DNA of 64,000 nucleotides from Balanoglossus misakiensis (Eukaryota; Hemichordata). The translations under genes and the position numbers were made by a program. The stretch is taken from positions 744,001 to 808,000 of the forward strand of contig CM082580.2 in NCBI GenBank assembly GCA_040954595.2. The letters are read 5' to 3'. The notes under the pieces are model-generated. The model searched no databases and was not told where the DNA came from. It worked only from the letters and a program-made list of their open reading frames with translations. This document shows, piece after piece, positions 1-13,269 of this stretch (position 1 is its first letter; every line of letters starts with the position of its first letter).

Positions 1-3000
1 TTTTCACCCATGATTTTTTTCAAAAATCGACGAAATGTTGAGATTTTGCAAAGTCGATAATTTTGTCATTTTTTGATGATTTTCAACCATATTATTTTTC
101 AAAAACCGACGAAATTTTGAGATTTTGCATAGACGAAAATTTGTCATTTTTTGATGATTTTCACCCATGATTTTTTCAAAAATTGACGAAATTTTGAGAT
201 TTTGCAAAGTCGAAAATTTGTCATTTTTTGATGATTTTCCCCCAATGGTTTTTTTCAAAATCGACGAAATTTTGAGATTTTGCAAAGTCGATAATTTTGT
301 CATTTTTTGATGATTTTCAACCATATTATTTTTCAAAAACCGACGAAATTTTGAGATTTTGCAAAGACGAAAATTTGTCATTTTTTGATGATTTTCACCC
401 ATGATTTTTTCAAAAATTGACGAAATGTTGAGATTTTGCAAAGTCGAAAATTTGTAATTTTTTGATGATTTTCACCCATGATTTTTTTCAAAAATCGACG
501 AAATTGTGAGATTTTGCAAAGTCGAAAATTTGTCATTTTTTGATGATTTTCACCCATGATTTTTTTCAAAAATCGACGAAATGTTGAGATTTTGCAAAGT
601 CGAAAATTTGTCATTTTTTGATGATTTTCTCCCATGATTTTTTTCAAAAATCGACGAAATTGTGAGATTTTGCAAAGTCGAAAATTTGTCATTTTTTGAT
701 GATTTTCACCCATGTTTTTTTTTTTAAATCGACGAACCTATGATTTTTTTCAAAATCGACGAAATTTTGAGATTTTGCAAAGTCGAAAATTTTCTCATTT
801 TTTGATGATTTTCCCCCATGTTTTTTTTTTAAAATGGACGAAATTTTGAGATTTTGCAAAGTCGAAAATTTGTCATTTTTTGATGATTTTTACCCCTGAT
901 TTTTTCAAAAATTGACGAAATTTTGAGATTTTGCGAAGTCGAAAATTTGTCATTTTTTGATGATTTTCACCCATAATTTTTTTCAAAAATCGACGAAATT
1001 TTGAGATTTTGCAAAGTCGAAAATTTGTCATTTTTTGATGATTTTCACCCATGTTTTTTTCAAAAATTGACGAAATTTTGAGATTTTGCGAAGTCGAAAA
1101 TTTGTCATTTTTTGATGATTTTCACCCATGATTTTTTTCAAAAATCGACGAAATTTTGAGATTTTGCAAAGTCGAAAATTTGTCATTTTTTGATGATTTT
1201 CACCCATGTTTTTTTTTAGAAATCGACGAACCTATGATTTTTTTCAAAATCGACGAAATTTTGTGATTTTACAAAGTCGAAAATTTTGTCATTTTTTGAT
1301 GATTTTCAACCATGATTTTTTTCAAAAATCGACGAAATTTTTAGATTTTGCAAAGTCGAAAATGTGTCATTTTTTGGTGATTTTCACCCATGATTTTTAT
1401 TCAAAAATGGACGAAATTTTGAGATTTTGCAAAGACGAAAATTTGTCATTTTTTGATGATTTACACCCATGATTTTTTTTTAAAAATCGACGAAATTTTG
1501 AGATTTTGCAAAGTCGAAAATTTGTCATTTTTTGATGATTTTCACCCATGTTTTTTTTTTAAATCGACGAACCTATGATTTTTTTCAAAATCGACGAAAT
1601 TTTGAGATTTTGCAAAGTCGAAAATATTCTCATTTTTTGATGATTTTCCCCCATGTTTTTTTTTTAAAATGGACGAAATTTTGAGATTTTGCAAAGTCGA
1701 AAATTTGTCATTTTTTGATGATTTTCACCCATGATTTTTTTCAAAAATCGACGAAATGTTGAGATTTTGCAAAGTCGAAAATTTGTAATTTTTTGATGAT
1801 TTTCACCCATGATTTTTTTTCAAAAATCGACGAAATTGTGAGATTTTGCAAAGTCGATAATTTTGTCATTTTTTGATGATTTTCAACCATATTATTTTTC
1901 AAAAACCGACGAAATTTTGAGATTTTGCAAAGACGAAAATTTGTCATTTTTTGATGATTTTCACCCATGATTTTTTTCAAAAATCGACGAAATGTTGAGT
2001 TTTTGCAAAGTCGAAAATTTGTAATTTTTTGATGATTTTCACCCATGATTTTTTTCAAAAATCGACGAAATTGTGAGATTTTGCAAAGTCGAAAATTTGT
2101 CATTTTTTGATGATTTTCACCCATGATTTTTTTCAAAAATCGACGAAATGTTGAGATTTTGCAAAGTCGAAAATTTGTAATTTTTTGATGATTTTCACCC
2201 ATGATTTTTTTCAAAAATCGACGAAATTGTGAGATTGTGCAAAGTCGATAATTTGTCATTTTTTGATGATTTTCCCCCAATGGTTTTTTTTCAAAATCGA
2301 CGAAATTTTGAGATTTTGCAAAGTCGAAAATTTGTCATTTTTTGATGATTTTCCCCCATGTTTTTTTTTTAAAATGGACGAAATTTTGAGATTTTGCAAA
2401 GTCGAAAATTTGTCATTTTTTGATGATTTTCACCCATGATTTTTTTCAAAAATCGACGAAATTGTGAGATTTTGCAAAGTCAAAAATTTGTCATTTTTTG
2501 ATGATTTTCACCCATGTTTTTTTTTAAAAAAAAACGACGAACCTATGATTTTTTTCAAAATCGACGAAATTTTGAGATTTTGCAAAGTCGAAAATTTGTC
2601 ATTTTTTGATGATTTTCACCCATGATTTTTTTCAAAAATCGACGAAATGTTGAGATTTTGCAAAGTCGAAAATTTGTCATTTTTTGATGATTTTCACCCA
2701 TGATTTTTTTCAAAAATCGACGAAATGTTGAGATTTTGCAAAGTCGAAAATTTGTCATTTTTTGATGATTTTCTCCCATGATTTTTTTCAAAAATCGACG
2801 AAATTGTGAGATTTTGCAAAGTCGAAAATTTGTCATTTTTTGATGATTTTCACCCATGTTTTTTTTTTTTAAATCGACGAACCTATGATTTTTTTCAAAA
2901 TCGACGAAATTTTGAGATTTTGCAAAGTCGAAAATTTGTTATTTTTTGATGATTTTCTCCCATGATTTTTTTCAAAAATCGACAAAATTGTGAGATTTTG

Positions 3001-6000
3001 CAAAGTCGAAAATTTGTCATTTTTTGATGATTTTCACCCATGTTTTTTTTTAAAAAAAACGACGAACCTATGATTTTTTTCAAAATCGACGAAATTTTGA
3101 GATTTTGCAAAGTCGAAAATTTGTCATTTTTTGATGATTTTCACCCATGATTTTTTTCAAAAATCGACGAAATGTTGAGATTTTGCAAAGTCGATAATTT
3201 TGTCATTTTTTGATGATTTTCAACCATATTATTTGTCAAAAACCGACGAAATTTTGAGATTTTGCATAGACGAAAATTTGTCATTTTTTGATGATTTTCA
3301 CCCATGATTTTTTCAAAAATTGACGAAATTTTGAGATTTTGCAAAGTCGAAAATTTGTCATTTTTTGATGATTTTCCCCCAATGGTTTTTTTCAAAATCG
3401 ACGAAATTTTGAGATTTTGCAAAGTCGAAAATTTGTCATTTTTTGATGATTTTCCCCCATGTTTTTTTTTTAAAATGGACGAAATTTTGAGATTTTGCAA
3501 AGTCGAAAATTTGTCATTTTTTGATGATTTTCACCCATGATTTTTTTCAAAAATCGACGAAATTGTGAGATTTTGCAAAGTCAAAAATTTGTCATTTTTT
3601 GATGATTTTCACCCATGTTTTTTTTTAAAAAAAACGACGAACCTATGATTTTTTTCAAAATCGACGAAATTTTGAGATTTTGCAAAGTCGAAAATTTGTC
3701 ATTTTTTGATGATTTTCACCCATGATTTTTTTCAAAAATCGACGAAATGTTGAGATTTTGCAAAGTCGAAAATTTGTCATTTTTTGATGATTTTCACCCA
3801 TGATTTTTTTCAAAAATCGACGAAATGTTGAGATTTTGCAAAGTCGAAAATTTGTCATTTTTTGATGATTTTCTCCCATGATTTTTTTCAAAAATCGACG
3901 AAATTGTGAGATTTTGCAAAGTCGAAAATTTGTCATTTTTTGATGATTTTCACCCATGTTTTTTTTTTTTAAATCGACGAACCTATGATTTTTTTCAAAA
4001 TCGACGAAATTTTGAGATTTTGCAAAGTCGAAAATTTGTCATTTTTTGATGATTTTCACCCATGATTTTTTTCAAAAATCGACGAAATGTTGAGATTTTG
4101 CAAAGTCGATAATTTTGTCATTTTTTGATGATTTTCAACCATATTATTTTTCAAAAACCGACGAAATTTTGAGATTTTGCATAGACGAAAATTTGTCATT
4201 TTTTGATGATTTTCACCCATGATTTTTTCAAAAATTGACGAAATTTTGAGATTTTGCAAAGTCGAAAATTTGTCATTTTTTGATGATTTTCACCCAATGG
4301 TTTTTTTCAAAATCGACGAAATTTTGAGATTTTGCAAAGTCGATAATTTGTCATTTTTTGATGATTATCACCCATGATTTTTTTCAAAAATCGACGAAAT
4401 TTTTAGATTTTGCAAAGTCGAAAATGTGTCATTTTTTGATGATTTTCACCCATGATTTTTATTCAAAAATGGACGAAATTTTGAGATTTTGCAAAGACGA
4501 AAATTTGTCATTTTTTGATGATTTTCAACCATGATTTTTTTTCAAAAATCGATGAAATGTTGAGATTTTGCAAAGTCGAAAATTTGTCATTTTTTGATGA
4601 TTTTCACCCATGATTTTTTTCAAAAATCGACGAAATTTTGAGATTTTGCAAAGTCGAAAATTTGTCATTTTTTGATGATTTTCACCCATGATTTTTTTCA
4701 AAAATTGACGAAATTTTGAGATTTTGCAAAGTCGAAAATTTGTCATTTTTTGATGATTTTCACCCATGATTTTTTTAAAAAATCGACGAAATGTTGAGAT
4801 TTTGCAAAGTCGAAAATTTGTCATTTTTTGATGATTTTCACCCATGTTTTTTTTTTAAATCGACGAACCTATGATTTTTTTCAAAATCGACGAAATTTTG
4901 AGATTTTGCAAAGTCGAAAATTTTCTCATTTTTTGATGATTTTCCCCCATGTTTTTTTTTTAAAATGGACGAAATTTTGAGATTTTGCAAAGTCGAAAAT
5001 TTGTCATTTTTTGATGATTTTCACCCATGATTTTTTTCAAAAATCGACGAAATGTTGAGATTTTGCAAAGTCGAAAAGTTGTCATTTTTTGATGATTTTC
5101 ACCCATATTATTTTTCAAAAACCGACGAAATTTTGAGATTTAGCAAAGACGAAAATTTGTCATTTTTTGATGATTTTTACCCCTGATTTTTTCAAAAATT
5201 GACGAAATTTTGAGATTTTGCGAAGTCGAAAATTTGTCATTTTTTGATGATTTTCACCCATGATTTTTTTCAAAAATCGACGAAATTTTGAGATTTTGCA
5301 AAGTCGAAAATTTGTCATTTTTTGATGATTTTCACCCATGTTTTTTTTTAGAAATCGACGAACCTATGATTTTTTTCAAAATCGACGAAATTTTGTGATT
5401 TTACAAAGTCGAAAATTTTGTCATTTTTTGATGATTTTCAACCATGATTTTTTTCAAAAATCGACGAAATTTTTAGATTTTGCAAAGTCGAAAATGTGTC
5501 ATTTTTTGATGATTTTCACCCATGATTTTTATTCAAAAATGGACGAAATTTTGAGATTTTGCAAAGACGAAAATTTGTCATTTTTTGATGATTTACACCC
5601 ATGATTTTTTTTCAAAAATCGACGAAATTTTGAGATTTTGCAAAGTCGAAAATTTGTCATTTTTTGATGATTTTCACCCATGTTTTTTTTTTAAATCGAC
5701 GAACCTATGATTTTTTTCAAAATCGACGAAATTTTGAGATTTTGCAAAGTCGAAAATTTTCTCATTTTTTGATGATTTTCCCCCATGTTTTTTTTTTAAA
5801 ATGGACGAAATTTTGAGATTTTGCAAAGTCGAAAATTTGTCATTTTTTGATGATTTTCACCCATGATTTTTTTCAAAAATCGACGAAATGTTGAGATTTT
5901 GCAAAGTCGAAAATTTGTAATTTTTTGATGATTTTCACCCATGATTTTTTTTCAAAAATCGACGAAATTGTGAGATTTTGCAAAGTCGATAATTTTGTCA

Positions 6001-9000
6001 TTTTTTGATGATTTTCAACCATATTATTTTTCAAAAACCGACGAAATTTTGAGATTTTGCAAAGACGAAAATTTGTCATTTTTTGATGATTTTCACCCAT
6101 GATTTTTTCAAAAATTGACGAAATGTTGAGATTTTGCAAAGTCGAAAATTTGTAATTTTTTGATGATTTTCACCCATGATTTTTTTCAAAAATCGACGAA
6201 ATTGTGAGATTTTGCAAAGTCGAAAATTTGTCATTTTTTGATGATTTTCACCCATGATTTTTTTCAAAAATCGACGAAATGTTGAGATTTTGCAAAGTCG
6301 AAAATTTGTCATTTTTTGATGATTTTCTCCCATGATTTTTTTCAAAAATCGACGAAATTGTGAGATTTTGCAAAGTCGAAAATTTGTCATTTTTTGATGA
6401 TTTTCACCCATGTTTTTTTTTTTAAATCGACGAACCTATGATTTTTTTCAAAATCGACGAAATTTTGAGATTTTGCAAAGTCGAAAATTTTCTCATTTTT
6501 TGATGATTTTCCCCCATGTTTTTTTTTTAAAATGGACGAAATTTTGAGATTTTGCAAAGTCGAAAATTTGTCATTTTTTGATGATTTTCACCCATGATTT
6601 TTTTCAAAAATCGACGAAATGTTGAGATTTTGCAAAGTCGAAAATTTGTCATTTTTTGATGATTTTCACCCATATTATTTTTCAAAAACCGACGAAATTT
6701 TGAGATTTAGCAAAGACGAAAATTTGTCATTTTTTGATGATTTTTACCCCTGATTTTTTCAAAAATTGACGAAATTTTGAGATTTTGCGAAGTCGAAAAT
6801 TTGTCATTTTTTGATGATTTTCACCCACGATTTTTTTCAAAAATCGACGAAATTTTGAGATTTTGCAAAGTCGAAAATTTGTCATTTTTTGATGATTTTC
6901 ACCCATGTTTTTTTTTAGAAATCGACGAACCTATGATTTTTTTCAAAATCGACGAAATTTTGTGATTTTACAAAGTCGAAAATTTTGTCATTTTTTGATG
7001 ATTTTCAACCATGATTTTTTTCAAAAATCGACGAAATTTTTAGATTTTGCAAAGTCGAAAATGTGTCATTTTTTGATGATTTTCACCCATGATTTTTATT
7101 CAAAAATGGACGAAATTTTGAGATTTTGCAAAGACGAAAATTTGTCATTTTTTGATGATTTACACCCATGATTTTTTTTTAAAAATCGACGAAATTTTGA
7201 GATTTTGCAAAGTCGAAAATTTGTCATTTTTTGATGATTTTCACCCATGATTTTTTTCAAAAATCGACGAAATTGTGAGATTTTGCAAAGTCGAAAATTT
7301 GTCATTTTTTGATGATTTTCACCCATGTTTTTTTTTTAAATCGACGAACCTATGATTTTTTTCAAAATCGACGAAATTTTGAGATTTTGCAAATTCGAAA
7401 ATTTGTAATTTTTTGATGATTTTCACCCATGTTTTTTTTTCAAAAATCAACGAACCCATGATTTTTTTTCAAAAATCTACGAAATTTTGAGATTTTGCAA
7501 AGTCGAAAATTTGTCATTTTTTGATGATTTTCACCCATGATTTTTTTCAAAAATCGACAAAATTTTTAGATTTTGCAAAGTCGAAAATTTGTATTTTTTT
7601 GATGATTTTTACCCATGATTTTTTTTTTCAAAAATCGACGAAATTTTGAGATTTTGCAAAGACGAAAATTTGTAATTTTTTGATGATTTTCACCCATGTT
7701 TTTTTTTCAAAAATCAACGAACCCATGATTTTTTTTCAAAAATCGACAATATTTTGAGATTTTGCAAAGTTGAACATTTGTCATTTGTTGATGATTTTCA
7801 CCCATGTTTTTTTTTTCAAAAATGGACGAACCCATGTTTTTTTTTTTCAAAAATCGACGAATTTTTGAAAATTTTGTTAAGTCGAAAATTTGTAATTTTT
7901 TTGATGATTTCCCCCCCCACGATTTTTTTTTTCAAAAATCGACGAAATTTTGAGATTTTGCAAAGTTGAACATTTGTCATTTGTTGATGATTTTCACCCA
8001 TGTTTTTTTTTTCAAAAATGGACGAACCCATGTTTTTTTTTTAAAATCGACGAATTTTTCAAAATTTTGCAAAGTCGAAAATTTGTCATTTTTTGATGAT
8101 TTTCACCCATGATTTTTTTCAAAAATCGACGAAATTGTGAGATTTTGCAAAGTCGAAAATTTGTCATTTTTTGATGATTTTCACCCATGTTTTTTTTTTA
8201 AATCGACGAACCTATGATTTTTTTCAAAATCGACGAAATTTTGAGATTTTGCAAATTCGAAAATTTGTAATTTTTTGATGATTTTCACCCATGTTTTTTT
8301 TTCAAAAATCAACGAACCCATGATTTTTTTTCAAAAATCTACGAAATTTTGAGATTTTGCAAAGTCGAAAATTTGTCATTTTTTGATGATTTTCACCCAT
8401 GATTTTTTCAAAAATCGACAAAATTTTTAGATTTTGCAAAGTCGAAAATTTGTATTTTTTTGATGATTTTTACCCAAGATTTTTTTTTTCAAAAATCGAC
8501 GAAATTTTGAGATTTTGCAAAGACGAAAATTTGTAATTTTTTGATGATTTTCACCCATGTTTTTTTTTCAAAAATCAACGAACCCATGATTTTTTTTCAA
8601 AAATCGACAATATTTTGAGATTTTGCAAAGTTGAACATTTGTCATTTGTTGATGATTTTCACCCATGTTTTTTTTTTCAAAAATGGACGAACCCATGTTT
8701 TTTTTTTTCAAAAATCGACGAATTTTTGAAAATTTTGTTAAGTCGAAAATTTGTAATTTTTTTGATGATTTCCCCCCCCCCACGATTTTTTTTTTCAAAA
8801 ATCGACGAAATTTTGAGATTTTGCAAAGTTGAACATTTGTCATTTGTTGATGATTTTCACCCATGTTTTTTTTTTCAAAAATGGACGAACCCATGTTTTT
8901 TTTTTAAAATCGACGAATTTTTCAAAATTTTGCAAAGTCGAAAATTTGTCATTTTTTTGATGATTTCCCCCCCCCACGATTTTTTTTTCAAAAATTGACG

Positions 9001-10119
9001 AAATTTTGAGATTTTGCAAAGTCGAAAATTTGTCATTTTTTGATGATTTTTACCCATGATTTTTTTTCAAAAATTGACGAAATTTTAAGATTTTGCTGTC
9101 GAAAATCTGTCTTTTTTTGACGATTTTACCCATGATTTTTTTCAGAAATCGACGAAATTTTGAGATTTTGCAAAGTCGAAACTTTGTCTTTTTTGATGAT
9201 TTTCACTCATTATTTTTTTCAAAAATCGACGAAATTTTCAGTTTTTGCAAAGTCGAAAATTTGTCATTTTTTGAAGATTTTCACCCATGTTTTTTTTCAA
9301 AAATCGACGAACCCATGATTTTTTTCAAAATCGACGAAATTTTGAGATTTTGCAAAGTCGAAAATTTGTCATTTGTTGATGATTTTCATCAGCTATAACC
9401 CATTTTTTTTTCAAAAATCGACGAATTTTTGAAAATTTTGCAAAGTCGAAAATTTGTCATTTTTTGATGATTTTCACCCATGATTTTTTTCAAAAATCGA
9501 CGAAATTTTGAGATTTTGCAAAGTCGAACATTTTTCATTTATTGATGATTTTTACCCATGATTTTTTTTCAAAAATTGACGAAATTTTAAGATTGTGCAG
9601 TCGAAAATTTGTCATTTTTTGATGATTTTCACCCATTTTTTTTCAAAAATCGACGAAATTTTGAGTTTTTGCAAAGTCGAAAATTTGTCATTTTTTGAAG
9701 ATTTTCACCCATGTTTTTTTTTTAAATCGACGGACTTTTGAGATTTTGCAAAGTCGAAAATTTGTCATTTTTTGATGATTTTCACCCATGTTTTTTTTTC
9801 GACGAACCCATGTTTTTTTTTCCAAAATCGACGATATTTTGAGATTTTGCAAAGTCGAAAATTTGTCATTTTTTTATGATTTCCCCCCCCCCCCCACGAT
9901 TTTTTTTTTCAAAAATCGACGAAAATCTCGAAGTTCTTGCAAAGTCGAAAATTTGTCATTTTTTGATGATTTTCACCCATGATTTTTTTTAAAAATCGAC
10001 GAACCCATACTTTTTTCAAAATCGACAAAATTTTGAGATTTTGCAGTCGAAAATTTGTCATTTTTCGATGATTTTCATCCATGTTTTTTTTCAAAAATCG
10101 ACGAAATTTTGAGATTTTG
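1..10119 (+). repeat. Satellite A, about 78-bp tandem repeat, forward orientation
   Basis: Tandem monomers of 77-78 bp run without a break. Each holds a GACGAAATTTTGAGATTTTG core, then GTCGAAAATTTGTCAT, TTTTGATGATTTTCACCC and a T-tract of variable length. Variants carry GTG or GTT in the core, a short CGACGAACC spacer, or an ATTATTTTTC segment. Larger blocks recur: 1,206-1,472 matches 5,338-5,604 and 6,905-7,171, and 2,555-2,857 matches 3,655-3,957, so there is higher-order structure. Because 78 is divisible by three, open frames run through several monomers on both strands; these are a by-product and not genes. From about 7,400 the units become more diverged, with C-tracts and longer T-tracts. 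Confidence 0.97.
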
Positions 10120-10180
10120 CAAAATCTCAATATTTCGTCGATTTTGAAAAAAATCATGGGTTCTTGCAAAATCTCAAAAT
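10060..10180. repeat. Satellite A orientation switch, palindromic junction
   Basis: A forward monomer meets an inverted monomer head to head. The 18-base core GAGATTTTGCAAAATCTC at 10,111-10,128 is a perfect palindrome centred between 10,119 and 10,120. The flanking monomer sequence continues the inverted symmetry for about 50 bases each way with few mismatches. To the left the array reads forward only; to the right it reads as the reverse complement up to 15,917. Confidence 0.92.
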
Positions 10181-10942
10181 TTCGTCGATTTTGAAAAAAA
10201 TCATGGGTTCGTTGAATTTTGAAAAAAAAAACATGGATGAAAATCATCAAAAAATGACAAATTTTCGACTTTGCAAAATCTCAAAATTTCGTCGAATTTG
10301 AAAAAAATCATGGGTTCTTGCAAAATCTCAAAATTTCGTCGATTTTGAAAACAATCATGGGTTCGTTGAATTGTGAAAAAAAACATGGATGAAAATCATC
10401 AAAAAATGACAAATTTTCGACTTTGCAAAATCTCAAAATTTCGTCGATTTTGAAAAAAAATTATGGGTTCGTCGATTTTTGAAAAAAAAAAATGGGTGAA
10501 AATCATCAAAATGACCAATGTTCGACTTTGCAAATCTCAAAATTTCGTCGATTTTTGAAATAAAAAATCATGGGCTATAGCTCATGAAAATCATCAACAA
10601 ATGTCAAATTTTCAACTTTGCGAAATCTCAAAATATCGTCGATTTTTGAAAAAAAAACATGGGTTCGTCGATTTTGAAAAAAAAATCATGGGCTATAGCT
10701 CATGAAAATCATCAACAAATGTCAAATTTTCAACTTTGCGAAATCTCAAAATTTCGTCGATTTTGAAAAAAATTATGGGTTCGTCGATTTTTGAAAAAAA
10801 TCATGGGTGAAAATCATCAAAAAATGACAAATTTTCGACTGCAAAATCTCAAAATTTCGTCGATTTCGAAAAAAATCATGGGTTCGTCGATTTTTGAAAA
10901 AAAAAACATGGGTGAAAATCATCAAAAAATTACAAATTTTCG
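10120..10942 (-). repeat. Satellite A, inverted orientation, first block
   Basis: The same monomer family on the opposite strand, recognisable by CGACTTTGCAAAATCTC and TCATGGGTGAAAATCATC. Some units contain a variant GGCTATAGCTCATG spacer that is also present in the second inverted block, for example near 14,930. The block ends at the insertion site of the foldback transposon. Confidence 0.95.
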
Positions 10943-10945
10943 ACT

Positions 10946-11815
10946 TAGTGTTGTATGATGTGTATTCCCGTAGGATTTTTGTGCTAAAATTGATTTTTTT
11001 GCTGTTTTGGCTTCTACGGGGACCCAACTACCCGAAAATGATGGGGTGCAATTTTAAGGGCCCCTCCATCATATTTTTCTGGGGGGGGGGGGTACTTCCG
11101 TTTTGTGGTATGATGTGTATTCCCGTAGGATTTTTCTGCTAAAATTGATTTTTTTTGCTGTTTGGCTTCAATGGGGACCCAACTACCCAAAAATCATGGG
11201 GTGCAATTTTTAGGGCCCCTCCATCAATTTTTTTCGGGGGGTCTCTTCTGTTTTGGTCACTCGAGGATATTTGTTCACCTATTTACTCTATCATCATGGG
11301 AATTTGGGCTACAATTAATTTGTTTTTGTTGTGTTTGCTTTGGAGGAGACCAACCTGGCCAAAAATAATCGGGTGCAAATTATAGGGCCCCTCCATCATT
11401 TTTTATTTGGGGGGGGGGCACTTCCATTTTGGCCACTCCGAAGTTGTTTGTTGGCCTATTTACTCCCTTCTCATAGAATATTTTGCTAAAAATATTATTT
11501 TTCTTTGATGTTTTGGTTTCAATGGGGCTCCACCAGAACTAAAATGATGGGGTTCAAATTTTTGGAACCTTCCATCATGTCTTGGGGGGGGGGAGGGTAA
11601 TCATTTCTGTTTTGGCCACCCTGAAGATACTTATTCACCTATTTACTATACGGTTAGTATTGTCGTGGTATTTCTTGCAATTTGGTTTGCTCCTTTGGCT
11701 TGAATGCAGACTGACTGCCGAAAAGTGATGGTGTGCAAAATGTTGGACCCCTTTACCACATTTTTTGGTGGGGGGGGGGGGTTCTCTATATTTGTTTTCG
11801 CCAACCCGTTGTAAC
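10946..11815 (+). repeat. Left arm array of the foldback element
   Basis: About five units start near 10,954, 11,107, 11,255, 11,430 and 11,620. The fullest form has ATTCCCGTAGGATTTTT, TTTGGCTTC, GGGGACCCAACTACC, GGGCCCCTCCATCA and then a run of 7-12 G. The two outermost units are nearly identical to the outer units of the right arm; inner units are progressively diverged. Confidence 0.88.
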
Positions 11816-12126
11816 AGTAGTTTTTTTTTATCTTAGATTTTTTCGTTTATTCTAAATTTAGTATACTAAGGTAAATTAAAACTCCTTTATATATAATAAA
11901 GTACATAATGTGTATTTTAGTTTATTTTCCGAGCTACAGTCCCATCTCATAAAATGGACCCTTGAGGCACCCTCCCTACCACGGACGGTGCAATAAACAA
12001 CCCAAGAAGCATAACGATTCTTTTCTGATATCTTGGTATTATCAATCATCATTTTCACGAAACCCAGTTCTGTTTGATCTACTCATCGCCAGTGTCGTTA
12101 TCTTCAAGAACATTTCCCCCTGGTTT

Positions 12127-12360
12127 TCAGTCTCCACCATAGCATTTGCAGAGGGGAGTACATAGTAAATCATTCTTTGAGCAACTGCAACGTCCCCTAC
12201 AACCTGCTTTGCAGCCACATTTGATAAGCTCTAGTACTGCCTTTGGTGCAGGGAGAGCAAGACATTTTACTGGATAAAACACGCCATTCTCCGATTTCCA
12301 CCCATTCTTTTTGATTGGGGGAAGTTCAGGACAATTTGTTGCGTATGATTTATCTCTCAT
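12127..12360 (-). pseudogene. Cysteine-rich (CXC-like) protein fragment in the foldback core
   Basis: An open frame of 77 residues starts at an ATG at 12,360 and stops right after a cysteine-rich tail. The tail begins ELIKCGCKAGC, continues with RCSC and ends CTPLCKCYGGD. This cysteine spacing resembles the Tesmin/TSO1-type CXC zinc-binding module and the C-terminal cysteine-rich tail found on many uncharacterised, often transposon-linked, invertebrate proteins (family knowledge, not searched). Upstream in another frame lies a C-x2-C stretch (KICVICEKGAT, near 12,370-12,405), so the original protein was probably longer and is now frameshifted. No catalytic domain can be traced in the core. 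It is likely the remnant C-terminus of a protein once encoded by the element. Confidence 0.45.
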
Positions 12361-13269
12361 TGTGATGAAGGGGTGGCACCCTTTTCACAGATCACGCAAA
12401 TCTTATTTTTATCTACATATTAATTCTGTAGTTTATTGCAAAATGTCCTAATAGCTATCGAACTGGAACGTAAAACGCTGCTTACGGTGCTAAGAAAATA
12501 GCCAATATGTATTTAGTAATAAAACTGAGATGTAGTTCACAGACTTGTTTTATTTTCAGTAGTATTGAGCTACAAAATGAGCCAAATTTGATATTGTTAA
12601 TGTTTACCAAAACAAGTTTTAGAAGTAAGACATAGTTCAAGGGCTTTTTACAGCACTATTTTGCTATTGGCATGAAAATTTTGAAAATACTACTTTAAAA
12701 TAGACAATACTTCAACTGATATGGCTTTATTTACGACAGTATTTAACTTTGAAATGAGTTCAACTGAATATCGTTTTAATACCCCAAAAAACAAGTGTTG
12801 ATTAAAACGTACTTCAGAGTTTATGCACAGACTTATATCGATGAGAATTTTAGTACAATGGTAAATATCTCAGACATTGATTGTGCTACGAAAGAATAAA
12901 CAACTCTTAACGAAAAAGTTACCAGAATCATATGCATATGATTCTGGTAACTCACGGCCCCTCGGGTGTAATAAACGGCTGCTATGGCCCTCATGGCCAG
13001 GCAATAGGTGTTCACTATTTGGTATAGCCTAGTATACTATATTTTTGTAAACCATAGAAAACATGAGTGTGGTGATGAGTTGGGTGGCGGTCCAAGGTGA
13101 GGGGAGGTATATTATGCTAAGTCCAAACCAGAGAGATATTTGTGGTTGATTTGTTAGTGTCAAAATTCAACTAAGTATATTTATAAAAATAAGATAGCGC
13201 TGTAGTATATATGACAACTGATACAAATGTAGGTAACTGATATGTTTACCCATAAACCGTCTAATATTT
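12361..13269. other. Core of foldback element, no gene seen
   Basis: AT-rich single-copy sequence between the cysteine-rich fragment and the right arm. Apart from the 36-bp palindrome and short open frames without family resemblance, no feature is supported here. Confidence 0.6.
12917..12952. repeat. 36-bp perfect palindrome
   Basis: Reading outward from the centre between 12,934 and 12,935, all 18 base pairs match; the central part is AATCATATGCATATGATT. It lies in the single-copy core of the foldback element. Function unknown. Confidence 0.85.

Noticed and set aside
4-9400. Many 60-180-codon open frames on both strands in satellite A
   Set aside because: They are the same 26-residue peptide repeated because the monomer is 78 bp; frames occur on both strands and break at every indel. 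No coding evidence.
1-9400. Regular repeats with variable spacers, considered as a CRISPR array
   Set aside because: Whole 78-bp units repeat with no unique spacers, no cas genes are present, and the window is eukaryotic.
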